A stretch of DNA of 64,000 bases from Marinoscillum furvescens DSM 4134. GTDB lineage: Bacteria > Bacteroidota > Bacteroidia > Cytophagales > Cyclobacteriaceae. Position 1 is the first letter of the stretch. Each line of letters begins with the position of its first letter. Positions 36,802 through 46,197 of this stretch are shown piece by piece. The notes beneath the pieces are model-generated. The model was not told the origin of the DNA. It ran no database searches and worked only from the letters and a program-made list of their open reading frames with translations. The stretch is taken from assembly GCF_003386095.1 (NCBI RefSeq), contig NZ_QREG01000020.1:64492-128491 (forward strand), read 5' to 3'. Made by a program: the position numbers and the translations under genes.

Positions 36802-38271
36802 ATGAATCAATTTTCATTTCTCTGTTTGATTACACTTTGCATAGCGCTCGTAGGAGGTGGCTGTACGCCAAAAAAACCAGACACCACACAACCCAATGTG
36901 ATCGTCATCCTCATGGATGACGTGGGCTACGGTGATTTGGGTAGTTATGGAGCCACGGGCTATACCACTCCCAACATTGATCGGTTAGCCAGTGAGGGTA
37001 CCCGGTTTACCAACTTCTATGCGGCTCAGCCGGTGTGCAGTGCTTCCAGAGCCGGATTACTCACCGGATGTTATCCCAACCGGATCGGTATTTCCGGGGC
37101 ATTGTTTCCCCGTGATACTGTGGGGCTCAATACCGATGAATACACCATGGCGGAGATGTTTAAAGATCAGGGCTATGCCACTGCATGTATTGGCAAATGG
37201 CACCTGGGCTGGCAAAAGGAGTTTTTGCCGATGCAACATGGGTTTGATGAGTATTTTGGCCTTCCATACTCCAATGACATGTGGCCACACTCTGATGTGA
37301 CGGGCGAAAGGGTGCCCGAAAACCACGGAAGAAATAAATATCCCGAACTACCACTGATTGAAGGAAATGAAACCATTAGAACGCTCACGAGCCTGAAGGA
37401 TCAGGACCAGCTCACTACGCTTTACACCGAAAAGGCGGTGGATTTTATCCAAAGGAATGTAGACCAACCGTTTTTTCTGTACTTGCCGCATACTATGACA
37501 CACATTCCCTTAGGTGTTTCAGATAAGTTTCGCGGCAAAAGTGAGCAAGGGCTTTACGGTGATGTGATGATGGAAGTGGACTGGTCAGTAGGAGAAATCA
37601 TGAAAGCACTGGAGCAAAATGGGCTTTCGGACAATACCCTGGTGGTATTCACCTCCGACAATGGCCCCTGGACCTGGTTTGGCAATCACGGAGGCTCTTC
37701 GGGAGGGTTGAAAGACGGTAAGCTCACCAACTGGGATGGAGGGCAAAGGGTGCCGTTTATCATCCGGTGGCCCGGACAGGTGCCGGCTGGAGCCATCAGT
37801 AATGAGCTGGCCTGCGCTATAGACCTGCTGCCCACATTTGCAAGTATTACTGGCGGTCAGCTGTCCGAAAATAAAATAGACGGAGTTGATATCAGTCCAT
37901 TGCTTAGAAACACCCAGGCAAAAAGTCCTCGCGAGAGTGTGTTGTACTATTTCAATAAAAACCGACTAAATGCGGTGCGCAAAGGCATTTGGAAACTGGT
38001 GCTTCCGCATAGTTATGCTCAGCTAATTACGCCCGGTAAGGATGGCCATCGGGGTAAGGTGCAGAAACGTTCTGTGGAGCAGCCTGAGCTTTACAACCTT
38101 ATGTCCGATCCTGGAGAGCAATACAATGTAATAGACCTGTATCCTGAGAAGGTGACGGAGATTATGCTGGTGGTAGAAACAGCCAGAATGGAGCTTGGAG
38201 ATACCAATGTGGGGCGTACCACCGGACAAGAAATCCGCCCGATTGGTACACTTTCAGGATCTAATAACTAA
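36802..38271 (+). CDS. S1-family sulfatase, lipoprotein, with a CSASR formylglycine motif
   Basis: Protein of 489 aa. Lipoprotein signal with lipobox VGGGC. Metal-binding start PNVIVILMDDVGYGD. The modification site reads C79-S-A-S-R-AGLLTG: alanine replaces the usual proline of C-x-P-x-R. Family consensus allows Pro or Ala there, so it can still be converted to formylglycine. GKWHLGW and TSDNGP are conserved. Close in pattern to the S1 lineage of arylsulfatase/galactosamine-6-sulfatase-like enzymes. Starts 4 bp after the previous stop, with the next gene's start 18 bp after its own. Substrate regiospecificity cannot be read by eye. Confidence 0.93.
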   Translation: MNQFSFLCLITLCIALVGGGCTPKKPDTTQPNVIVILMDDVGYGDLGSYGATGYTTPNIDRLASEGTRFTNFYAAQPVCSASRAGLLTGCYPNRIGISGALFPRDTVGLNTDEYTMAEMFKDQGYATACIGKWHLGWQKEFLPMQHGFDEYFGLPYSNDMWPHSDVTGERVPENHGRNKYPELPLIEGNETIRTLTSLKDQDQLTTLYTEKAVDFIQRNVDQPFFLYLPHTMTHIPLGVSDKFRGKSEQGLYGDVMMEVDWSVGEIMKALEQNGLSDNTLVVFTSDNGPWTWFGNHGGSSGGLKDGKLTNWDGGQRVPFIIRWPGQVPAGAISNELACAIDLLPTFASITGGQLSENKIDGVDISPLLRNTQAKSPRESVLYYFNKNRLNAVRKGIWKLVLPHSYAQLITPGKDGHRGKVQKRSVEQPELYNLMSDPGEQYNVIDLYPEKVTEIMLVVETARMELGDTNVGRTTGQEIRPIGTLSGSNN

Positions 38272-38289
38272 TTGATAATCAAATTATTA

Positions 38290-39867
38290 ATGATTCGAAT
38301 TAATCAGATTCTTTTTTTTGCATTTACCCTTTGGATAGGGGTGAGCTGTAACCAGCAGGCACCAGACACCTCTCGTCCCAACATCGTCATCATCTATACC
38401 GATGATCAGGGCTATGGAGATGTGAGCGCACTCAATCCCAATGCCAAGTTTCAAACACCCAACATCGACAAGATTGCCAATGAAGGTGTAATATTTACAG
38501 ATGGTCACAGCAGCGATGCGGTGTGTACACCGTCGAGGTATTCACTACTCACCGGCCGCTATAGCTGGCGGACGTCACTGAAGGAAAACGTACTGCGCGC
38601 AGATGGTCCTTGTCTCATAGAGGAAGACCGGATGACGCTGGCTTCCATGCTTAGCGATCAGGGATACCATACTGCGATGGTAGGCAAGTGGCACCTGCAG
38701 ATGGAGTTTGAAGGTACCGTAAACGAAAGCAGGGACTGGTCCAAACCTTTTCGCGAAGGTCCGATAGATCGGGGGTTTGACTATTTTTTCGGTATTCCTG
38801 CCTCCATGAACTATGGCATCCTGACCTATCTGGAAAACGATCGGGTGCTGGATCCTCCGGTGTTATTTACCAAAAAGAAAATGGACGTAACTCCACGCAC
38901 CTACCGCATGACCCCTCCTTACAAAGAGGAGTGGAGCCGTGGATACCTGGAAGTGGCTCCTACTTTCAATGACGAAGAGGTGCTGGAAAAGTTTGCAACG
39001 CGAGCGGTACAATACATCAATGATCGTGCAGCTGCCGCCAAAGCGGGTGATCCCTTTTTTCTCTACATGCCGCTCACCAGTCCTCATTTGCCGCATTGTA
39101 CACACCCTGACTTTCAGGGCATCAGCGCTTGTGGAAACTATGGAGACTTTATGGTAGAAACCGACTATCGAGTTGGACAGGTACTGGAGGCTTTGCGGGC
39201 CAATGGCCTGGAAGAGAATACCCTGGTGGTCTTTTCGTCAGACAATGGAGCAGAGAGCAACTATGTGTACCAAAGGGATACGTATGGACACTACAGTTCT
39301 TTACATTTTAAAGGAGGCAAACGAGACATCTACGAAGGAGGCCATCGCGTGCCGTTTTTGATGCGCTGGCCTGCAGCTATTCCTGCAGGCACTACTGTGG
39401 ACCTACCCGTATGTCAGACAGACTATATGGCTACCATTGCGGAGATCGTGGGTGTACAGCTGCCCGATCATGCAGCAGAGGACAGTCACAGCCTCCTTCC
39501 GCTCATTCAGCCGGAAGGCAAATCAGCTTATGACTCCAGTCGTGTGGTGGTCAATCATTCGTTTACCGGACACTTTGCTATACGCAAAGGGAAGTGGAAG
39601 CTCAACATGTTTCGAGGCTCGGGAGGCTCCCTGAAGCCAAAATTTATAGAGCCGGAGGAAGGTGAAGCACCGTATGAGCTCTACAACCTGGCGGAGGATC
39701 CCGGAGAAACCACCAACCTGTATTTTGAGCACCCGGCCATCGTAGCGCAGCTGGAAAAAGAAATCACTGAGGTCATACAATCTGGGCGCTCCACACCAGG
39801 AGCCCCACAGCCCTATGTCAATGAAAACTGGCCTCAAATCAACTGGATCGCACAAGAATCAAACTAA
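38290..39867 (+). CDS. S1-family sulfatase, lipoprotein
   Basis: I set the start at ATG 38290 (525 aa), which gives MIRINQILFFAFTLWIGVSC, a lipoprotein signal; a TTG start 18 bp upstream is unlikely. Sulfatase core: PNIVIIYTDDQGYGD, C79-T-P-S-R-YSLLTG as formylglycine motif, GKWHLQ and SSDNGA. The Cys-x-Pro-Ser-Arg motif and the long insertion with ENDRVLDPPV and RTYRMTPPYKEEWSRG fit the iduronate/arylsulfatase-like branches of S1. Gap to the esterase gene is only 2 bp. It belongs to the same operon and likely acts on a different sulfate position from its neighbours. Confidence 0.92.
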   Translation: MIRINQILFFAFTLWIGVSCNQQAPDTSRPNIVIIYTDDQGYGDVSALNPNAKFQTPNIDKIANEGVIFTDGHSSDAVCTPSRYSLLTGRYSWRTSLKENVLRADGPCLIEEDRMTLASMLSDQGYHTAMVGKWHLQMEFEGTVNESRDWSKPFREGPIDRGFDYFFGIPASMNYGILTYLENDRVLDPPVLFTKKKMDVTPRTYRMTPPYKEEWSRGYLEVAPTFNDEEVLEKFATRAVQYINDRAAAAKAGDPFFLYMPLTSPHLPHCTHPDFQGISACGNYGDFMVETDYRVGQVLEALRANGLEENTLVVFSSDNGAESNYVYQRDTYGHYSSLHFKGGKRDIYEGGHRVPFLMRWPAAIPAGTTVDLPVCQTDYMATIAEIVGVQLPDHAAEDSHSLLPLIQPEGKSAYDSSRVVVNHSFTGHFAIRKGKWKLNMFRGSGGSLKPKFIEPEEGEAPYELYNLAEDPGETTNLYFEHPAIVAQLEKEITEVIQSGRSTPGAPQPYVNENWPQINWIAQESN

Positions 39868-39869
39868 TC

Positions 39870-40742
39870 ATGAAGCAAATACTCATAGCAATGTTGCTCT
39901 TTACAGTAGGAGCTGTAAATGCGCAAAGCGTAAAATCAATCATTGAGGCCGCGGATAAAAAGGAGCCCATTACGCTAACCTACAAAACCATCGATAGCGT
40001 CTCGCTGGACATGACCATTCACTATCCCGAAAACTTTAAAAAACGGAAGAAATACCCTACCATCATTTTCTTTTTCGGTGGTGGCTGGAATGGAGGCACT
40101 GTAAAGCAGTTTTTGCCACAAGCGGAATATCTGGCTTCCAGAGGCATGATCGCTGTACGTGCCGACTACCGCGTAAAGTCACGGCACAAAACCACACCTT
40201 ATGAGTCGGTGGCGGATGCCAAATCTGCCATTCGCTTTTTGCGAAAGCATGCCAAAACGCTCAATGTACATCCGAAGAAAATTGTGGCTTCCGGTGGATC
40301 GGCGGGTGGACACCTGGCTGCAGCTACGGCCAACTGTCCCACACTTGACGAGCCGGATGAGGACCTGAGCATTAGCTCTAAGCCCAATGCGACGGTGCTG
40401 TTTAATCCCGTATTTGACAATGGACCTGACGGCTTTCAGAATGAGCGGATGGGTGAGCGCTGGCGGGAGATTTCGCCGGCACACAACATTACCGCTGAAG
40501 CACCGCCTACTATCGTTTTTCTAGGCAAAGAAGATCATCTGATTCCGGTATCTATCGCAGAAAACTATAAAGCCAAAATGGATGAAGCAGGGGCTCGATG
40601 TGAGCTATTTCTATACGATGAGGCTGGGCACGGCTTCTTTAACAATTACAAATACGATGGGAAGTTTTACACCCTCACCGTACGTGAGATGGATCAATTT
40701 TTAAAGTCGCTCAAGTACCTCAAAGGTGAACCTGAACTATAA
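39870..40742 (+). CDS. Alpha/beta-hydrolase carbohydrate esterase
   Basis: Protein of 290 aa with a signal peptide (about 1-19, ends VNAQ), so periplasmic. It has the hormone-sensitive-lipase-type fold: oxyanion-loop segment FFFGGGWNGG (near 69-78, HGG-like), nucleophile elbow GGSAGG with S144, acid in KEDHLIP and His in GHGFF. This is typical of CE10/acetyl esterases in PULs that remove acetyl or other acyl groups so that lyases and sulfatases can reach the chain. Start follows the previous stop by 2 bp and ends 6 bp before a sulfatase, so it is co-translated with them. Substrate unknown. Confidence 0.87.
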   Translation: MKQILIAMLLFTVGAVNAQSVKSIIEAADKKEPITLTYKTIDSVSLDMTIHYPENFKKRKKYPTIIFFFGGGWNGGTVKQFLPQAEYLASRGMIAVRADYRVKSRHKTTPYESVADAKSAIRFLRKHAKTLNVHPKKIVASGGSAGGHLAAATANCPTLDEPDEDLSISSKPNATVLFNPVFDNGPDGFQNERMGERWREISPAHNITAEAPPTIVFLGKEDHLIPVSIAENYKAKMDEAGARCELFLYDEAGHGFFNNYKYDGKFYTLTVREMDQFLKSLKYLKGEPEL

Positions 40743-40748
40743 ACCACT

Positions 40749-42533
40749 ATGAAAAAATTACTGACTATTGTTTTACTGACGTGCTTTGGTATGCAGGCGG
40801 CATCAGCACAAAATACCAGTCCTGAGCGCCCAAATATCATTTTCATCATTACTGATGACCAGGGGATGGGCGATCTGGGATGCACCGGTAACCCTTACAT
40901 CAAGACGCCCAACCTTGATCAATTTTACAACGAGTCGGTACACCTGACCAACTATCACGTGTCTACCACCTGTGCACCTACCCGCGCATCGATCATGACC
41001 GGGCGCCACTGCAACAGGGTAAATGTCTACCACACCATAGCCGGGCGTTCGCTGCTCCTGGAAGATGAAACCACCTTGCCAGAGGTATTAGCCCAAAACG
41101 GCTACAAAAATGGCATGTTTGGCAAGTGGCATCTTGGAGATAATTATCCCTTTCGGCCGCAGGACCGGGGCTTTCACCAGGTGGTCATGCATGGTGCCGG
41201 TGGAGTAGGCCAGGGACCCGACTACTGGGGCAATGACTACTTTGATGACACTTATTTCAAAAATGGTGAACCAAAAAAATACGAGGGCTATTGCACGGAT
41301 GTCTTTTTCGGTGAGGCACTGGAGTTTATTGAGAGCAACAAAGACCAGCCGTTCTTCTGCTACCTGTCTACGAATGCTCCCCATGGACCTTACAACCTAC
41401 CGAAGGAGTATTTTGAGATGTATCAGGGAAAGCAATACAAAGACCTGAACGAGCGTCTCCTGCGGTTTTATGGGATGATCACCAACATTGACGACAATTT
41501 CAAAAAGCTCGAAGAAAAGCTCGAAGAACTGGACCTGGCCGACAATACCATCCTGATCTTTACCACCGACAATGGTACCTCTGCCGGTCGCAGTACTTAC
41601 AATGCAGGCCTCAAAGGCGGCAAAGGCAGCCAATACGATGGAGGCCATCGCGTACCTTTTTTCATCCGCTGGCCCAACGGTGAACTCACCGGAGGAAAAG
41701 ATATCGATCAATTGGTGGCACACTATGACCTACTGCCCACTTTCGTCGAATTGCTGGACTTAAACTTTCATCCGAAAAAACCATTGGATGGCAAAAGCCT
41801 AAAACCTTTGCTCACAGAAGACAATCCCGAATGGGAAAATCGAATCCTCTACATGGACACGCAGCGGGAGCAAAATCTGGTGAAGTACCGCAAGTACACC
41901 GTCATGGATGAGCACTGGCGCCTGGTAGACGGAGATAAGCTCTATGACATGCGGGTAGACCGAGGGCAGGAAAACAATGTGATCGGTAACTACCCGGAGG
42001 TAGCAGCTCGTCTGGCTGTGGGCTATGAGCGTTGGTGGCAGTCGTTTATCGATGAGGGAGTAGATGAAAAGTATGCTTACATCAAAGTGGGTTCACCGTA
42101 TGAAAACCCTACAAAAATATCCGCTCATGACCTGATCAGTGGAAGATACGCCAATGCGTGGCATCAAAACAGTGCGATACGGCCGTCTCCGGCAGGAGGA
42201 AGTTGGAAAATCGAATTTGTAGCAGATGGGGAGTACACCATTACACTGAGGAGGTTTCCGCGCGAAAGTCAGCTGGCTATCAATGCCACTTTCCCGGCGC
42301 AGGAAAAAACTATAGAATACGATCGGGTGGCACCAGCAGGTGAAAAGAATGATTTTAAAAAGGCTTTCCTTTATCTGGCAGACTTTTCCAAATCCCAGGA
42401 CATAAATGACGGACAGGAGGAAGTGACTTTTAAAGCACGGATCCCTGCTGGTAAGTACGACATGGAGGCAGAGCTGCTAGATGAGGCAGGAAGAAGACAT
42501 CCGGCTTATTACGTGTACATCGAAAAGCTTTGA
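40749..42533 (+). CDS. S1-family sulfatase, secreted
   Basis: Protein of 594 aa with a cleavable signal peptide (MKKLLTIVLLTCFGMQAASAQ), unlike the lipoprotein paralogue at 34989. PNIIFIITDDQGMGD, C75-A-P-T-R-ASIMTG (formylglycine), GKWHLGDNYPFRPQD and TTDNGTS. The C-terminal region (about 440-594) carries an extra beta-sandwich shared with that paralogue (ARIPAGKYDMEAEL). The two arose by duplication, with two sulfatases and the esterase now lying between them. Next gene starts 2 bp after its stop. Likely acts on the same glycan at a different sulfated position. Confidence 0.93.
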   Translation: MKKLLTIVLLTCFGMQAASAQNTSPERPNIIFIITDDQGMGDLGCTGNPYIKTPNLDQFYNESVHLTNYHVSTTCAPTRASIMTGRHCNRVNVYHTIAGRSLLLEDETTLPEVLAQNGYKNGMFGKWHLGDNYPFRPQDRGFHQVVMHGAGGVGQGPDYWGNDYFDDTYFKNGEPKKYEGYCTDVFFGEALEFIESNKDQPFFCYLSTNAPHGPYNLPKEYFEMYQGKQYKDLNERLLRFYGMITNIDDNFKKLEEKLEELDLADNTILIFTTDNGTSAGRSTYNAGLKGGKGSQYDGGHRVPFFIRWPNGELTGGKDIDQLVAHYDLLPTFVELLDLNFHPKKPLDGKSLKPLLTEDNPEWENRILYMDTQREQNLVKYRKYTVMDEHWRLVDGDKLYDMRVDRGQENNVIGNYPEVAARLAVGYERWWQSFIDEGVDEKYAYIKVGSPYENPTKISAHDLISGRYANAWHQNSAIRPSPAGGSWKIEFVADGEYTITLRRFPRESQLAINATFPAQEKTIEYDRVAPAGEKNDFKKAFLYLADFSKSQDINDGQEEVTFKARIPAGKYDMEAELLDEAGRRHPAYYVYIEKL

Positions 42534-42535
42534 GT

Positions 42536-44464
42536 ATGAAAAAGCTGGGCATTATCCTCTGTATGGTTGCTTTTTTCGGCTGTAGCCAAGCACAAGAGCC
42601 ACAGACGCTGGACATAGCAAAGTATCTGGCCCTGGCAGACCCAGAGGGCATTCACCCGAATGAGCAGCAACTGGCGATGTTGGAGGGTGTCATCCCTGAA
42701 GAACCCTTTCAGCCCGCGCCTGCCTACACAGATCGACAGTACTGGACAGGTTTTGCAGATACAGACTTAGGGAAGTATTATTTGAAAGAGGCAGATGAGC
42801 TGAAAGACCGGGAGTCCGAGGTACCCATTTCCGATGAAATATACCGCAGGGCAAATCGCGAAGGAAATCGTGGGATTTATAAGCCACGCTATTACCGTAC
42901 CATGGACCGGCTGGAGAAGTTTATCCTGGCAGAGTGCATGCGCAATGACGGGCAGTATCTAGACGCTATAGAAGCACATGCCCGAGCCATTCTGTCTATG
43001 AAATCATGGATCCATCCCAATCACGATGACGATGAAAACACAGTGCTGGAGGGGAAACGCGTGCACATTGACCTGGGAGCACGCAAGTTTGCCCTGGTGC
43101 TGGCACTGGCGGATGAGCTGCTGGCGGACAAACTACCCACCGATTTGAGGACCGAAATCAATACACAGCTCAAATGGCGAATTACGGATTCTTATCTGGC
43201 TTCTACCAAGCAGCGAAAACCAAAAAGCAATAGCTGGATACGCAGCACCAGCAACTGGAACTCGGTTTGCACATCAGGTACGCTGTTTACCATTATGGTG
43301 GCCGAGGAAAGTCATGAAAAGCGTCTGCAAGCGGTAGGTAGTGCCATCAACAGCATGCGTTACTACTTGTCAGGGTTTGGTGAGGATGGTTATTGCTCAG
43401 AAGGTACAGGCTATTGGAATTATGGGTTTGGCCACTACCTCTACCTGGCAGAGATACTTTATGATTACTCAGGTGGAAGTATCAACTTGTTTGCCTTTGA
43501 CAATCCTGAGAAACTCAAGCGGGTAGCTAATTTTCCCGAACTGTTCCAGATACATCCGGGGCTTTATTCTCCATTTTCGGATGGTGTCACACGTGTGAAA
43601 AGTGGTAGTGACAACTTTGCCTACCTGATGGCTACCAAATACTATGGCGCTCAGAAGCAGGATGCTTTCAGGCCCAATGAATCGGTACAGTCCATTGTGC
43701 TGGGGGCAGCATATAAAAATTACGTGGGTGACACACCTGAGCCGGTAAATCTGCCATCAGTCACGTACTTTGATGACTATGGCGTGGTGATTTCCCGTGG
43801 ACAGCAAGCGGTTCCGTTTTCTATATCCATCAAAGCAGGGCACAACGACGAAAACCACAATCACATGGATGTGGGTAGCTACATCATCGCCTATGGAGAT
43901 GAAATTCTGGCCGGAGACATTGGTGCTCCTTCGTACCGGGCAGGTGCCTTTTCGGACAACAATCCAGCCCGTAGCTCATGGGGGCACCCTGTGCCCAGGA
44001 TCAACAACACCCTTCAGTCCAAAGGAAGGAAGTTTGCGGGGAAGGTGTTGGAAACAGATTTTTCTTCGGCATACGACCAGTTGGTGATGGACATCCTGCC
44101 GGCCTATGAAGTGCCCGAGTTGAAAACCCTCACTCGATCGATGAAAAATGATAAAACAGGCGCAGGTACTGTCACCGTTACCGATGCATTTACGGCTAAT
44201 GAACCAGTAAAATTTGGCACGGCCATTATGACACTTAGTGACTATGAAATAGTCGATGCTCAAACACTAATATTAACTGAGAATGGTCAGCAGGTAAAAG
44301 CTGTGGTCACCGCCACAGGTGGCCGTGTAACGCTTAACGATGAGCAAGTGCCAGTAGAGCACCTGAGAGAAGGCGGTCCGGCATTTCGTATCGGGGTGGA
44401 TTTTGTGGAGCCCCTGGCCGAAGGAAGTATAACCGTAACTTATACACCACTGACAGAACAATAA
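42536..44464 (+). CDS. Heparinase II/III-like polysaccharide lyase, lipoprotein
   Basis: Start at ATG 42536 (642 aa), giving lipobox FFGCSQ (MVAFFGC); a TTG 6 bp upstream is an alternative. N-terminal (alpha/alpha)-toroid (about 80-370) includes NSWIRSTSNWNSVCTSG and EGTGYWNYGFGHYL, typical of heparinase-II/III-type domains. The C-terminal antiparallel beta-sandwich (from about 400) has the signature GHNDENHNHMDVGSYI, in which His/Asn residues help metal and substrate binding in the family. It should cleave uronate-containing chains (heparin-, alginate- or other uronate-type); the exact class needs comparison with PL families. Spacing to neighbours is 2 bp and 1 bp. Confidence 0.83.
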   Translation: MKKLGIILCMVAFFGCSQAQEPQTLDIAKYLALADPEGIHPNEQQLAMLEGVIPEEPFQPAPAYTDRQYWTGFADTDLGKYYLKEADELKDRESEVPISDEIYRRANREGNRGIYKPRYYRTMDRLEKFILAECMRNDGQYLDAIEAHARAILSMKSWIHPNHDDDENTVLEGKRVHIDLGARKFALVLALADELLADKLPTDLRTEINTQLKWRITDSYLASTKQRKPKSNSWIRSTSNWNSVCTSGTLFTIMVAEESHEKRLQAVGSAINSMRYYLSGFGEDGYCSEGTGYWNYGFGHYLYLAEILYDYSGGSINLFAFDNPEKLKRVANFPELFQIHPGLYSPFSDGVTRVKSGSDNFAYLMATKYYGAQKQDAFRPNESVQSIVLGAAYKNYVGDTPEPVNLPSVTYFDDYGVVISRGQQAVPFSISIKAGHNDENHNHMDVGSYIIAYGDEILAGDIGAPSYRAGAFSDNNPARSSWGHPVPRINNTLQSKGRKFAGKVLETDFSSAYDQLVMDILPAYEVPELKTLTRSMKNDKTGAGTVTVTDAFTANEPVKFGTAIMTLSDYEIVDAQTLILTENGQQVKAVVTATGGRVTLNDEQVPVEHLREGGPAFRIGVDFVEPLAEGSITVTYTPLTEQ

Positions 44465-44465
44465 A

Positions 44466-46103
44466 ATGACAATGCACCAATATCTCAACAGCAATAGAAT
44501 TCTTACAGCTCTGATACTCCTGGTCTTTATCAGTGGATGCACTTCAAAGCAGGAGCAGGAGGACTCGCGTCCCAATATTCTCTTCATTATGTCTGATGAC
44601 CATGCCTACCAGGCCATCAGTGCTTATAGCGATTACCTGATCCAAACGCCCAATATAGACCGGATTGCCAAAGAGGGAATGCGCTTTACCAATGCCTGTG
44701 TCACCAACTCCATTTGTGCACCCTCCAGAGCAACCATCCTTACCGGAAAGCACACCCATATCAATGGAAAGATTGACAATTTGTCGGCCTTTGATACCAC
44801 GCAAGTTACGTTTCCGCAGCTCTTTCAAGCAGCCGGCTATGAGACGGCCATGTTCGGGAAACTGCATTTTGGTAACAACCCAAAGGGTGTGGATGACTTC
44901 ATGATCTTGCCGGGGCAGGGAGATTACCTAAACCCTGACTTTATCACGCCAGAAGGAGACACCACCATTATGGGCTATGTGACGGACATCATCACCGACC
45001 TCACGCTCAACTGGCTAAAGGAAAAGCGGAATCCAGAAAAGCCCTTCCTGATGATGTATTTGCATAAAGCTCCCCACCGAAACTGGTGGCCAAGGGGCGA
45101 CAAGTTTCAGAAATATGCGAAAATGACTTTTCCTGAACCAGAAACTTTGTTTGACGACTATGAAAACAGAGGGACAGCTGCCAAAACAGCGGAGATGAAC
45201 ATCCTGAAGCATATGAAGTACAACAGTGACAGCAAAGTACGACACGAAACAACGGATCGCATGGGAGAAGTAAAGCCTGTGGTGCCGGGCAATCAGACCT
45301 GGGGCTACAAAACCTATGCTCGCATGAATGATGCGCAAAAGGCACAATATGATGCCGTCCTGGATTCCATCTCTGACTACTTCGAAGCGAACTGGCCAAC
45401 GATGACGGATGAAGAAAAAATCAAATGGAAGTACCAGCGCTATATGCAGGATTATCTGGCATGCATCGAGTCTGTGGACGATAACGTAGGGCGTGTGCTC
45501 GACTATCTCGACGAAAGTGGGCTAGCCGAAAACACCATCGTAGTATACACCTCCGATCAGGGATTTTACCTGGGCGAACATGGCTGGTTCGACAAGCGCT
45601 TTATCTATAATGAGTCCTTCAAAACACCTTTATTGATTCGCTGGCCCAATAAGATTCAACCAGGGATCACCAATGAGGAAATGGTACAAAACCTCGACTT
45701 TGCACAGACTTTTCTGGAAGCCGCAAATATCTCAGCACCTGACGACATGCAGGGCGAAAGTTTGATGCCGCTCCTGACCGGAAAGGATTCACTTTGGACG
45801 AGAGATGCGGTCTATTACCACTTTTATGAGTACCCGTCTGTGCACATGGTGAAGCGTCACTATGGGATCGTCACTAAAGAATTCAAGCTGGTGCATTTTT
45901 ACTACGATGTGGATGAGTGGGAGCTCTACGACCGTCAGAAAGACCCAATGGAAATGCAGAATGTCATTGACGATCCGGCGTATCAGGACGTGGTGACTGA
46001 TCTTAAAGAACAACTCAAAGCATTGAGACTAAAATACAAAGACTCACCGGAGCTGGATGCCAGGTTCATACAGGAAGCACGGAATCGGCAAGTGAAAAAG
46101 TAG
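44466..46103 (+). CDS. S1-family sulfatase, lipoprotein, N-acetylglucosamine-6-sulfatase-like
   Basis: Protein of 545 aa with lipobox FISGC (residues about 21-25). PNILFIMSDDHAYQAI, formylglycine motif C84-A-P-S-R-ATILTG, GKLHFG and TSDQGFYLGEHGWFDKRF. The H-x-Y-Q variant after the DD pair and the GEHGWFDKR block match the S1 branch of glucosamine-6-sulfatase-like enzymes, more than the arylsulfatase branch of the neighbours. Contains a helical insertion (about 225-330) with PEKPFLMMYLHKAPHRNWW. Followed by a hairpin at 46104 and then the modular sulfatase gene. Regiospecificity is an inference from branch resemblance only. Confidence 0.92.
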   Translation: MTMHQYLNSNRILTALILLVFISGCTSKQEQEDSRPNILFIMSDDHAYQAISAYSDYLIQTPNIDRIAKEGMRFTNACVTNSICAPSRATILTGKHTHINGKIDNLSAFDTTQVTFPQLFQAAGYETAMFGKLHFGNNPKGVDDFMILPGQGDYLNPDFITPEGDTTIMGYVTDIITDLTLNWLKEKRNPEKPFLMMYLHKAPHRNWWPRGDKFQKYAKMTFPEPETLFDDYENRGTAAKTAEMNILKHMKYNSDSKVRHETTDRMGEVKPVVPGNQTWGYKTYARMNDAQKAQYDAVLDSISDYFEANWPTMTDEEKIKWKYQRYMQDYLACIESVDDNVGRVLDYLDESGLAENTIVVYTSDQGFYLGEHGWFDKRFIYNESFKTPLLIRWPNKIQPGITNEEMVQNLDFAQTFLEAANISAPDDMQGESLMPLLTGKDSLWTRDAVYYHFYEYPSVHMVKRHYGIVTKEFKLVHFYYDVDEWELYDRQKDPMEMQNVIDDPAYQDVVTDLKEQLKALRLKYKDSPELDARFIQEARNRQVKK

Positions 46104-46140
46104 GAGAAACTCGTCTATGATGTGCTAGCGGGAGTTTCTC
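46104..46140 (+). promoter_or_regulatory. Hairpin between two sulfatase genes
   Basis: GAGAAACTC (46104-46112) and GAGTTTCTC (46132-46140) are perfect 9-bp inverted repeats just after the stop of the 545-aa sulfatase. No T run follows, so an attenuator or mRNA-processing hairpin is more likely than a strong terminator. The next gene starts at 46198. Confidence 0.6.
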
Positions 46141-46197
46141 AGGATAGGGCGATGATGAGGTTGTTGTGAAAAGAGTGATAAAAGAATAGGAAATGTT

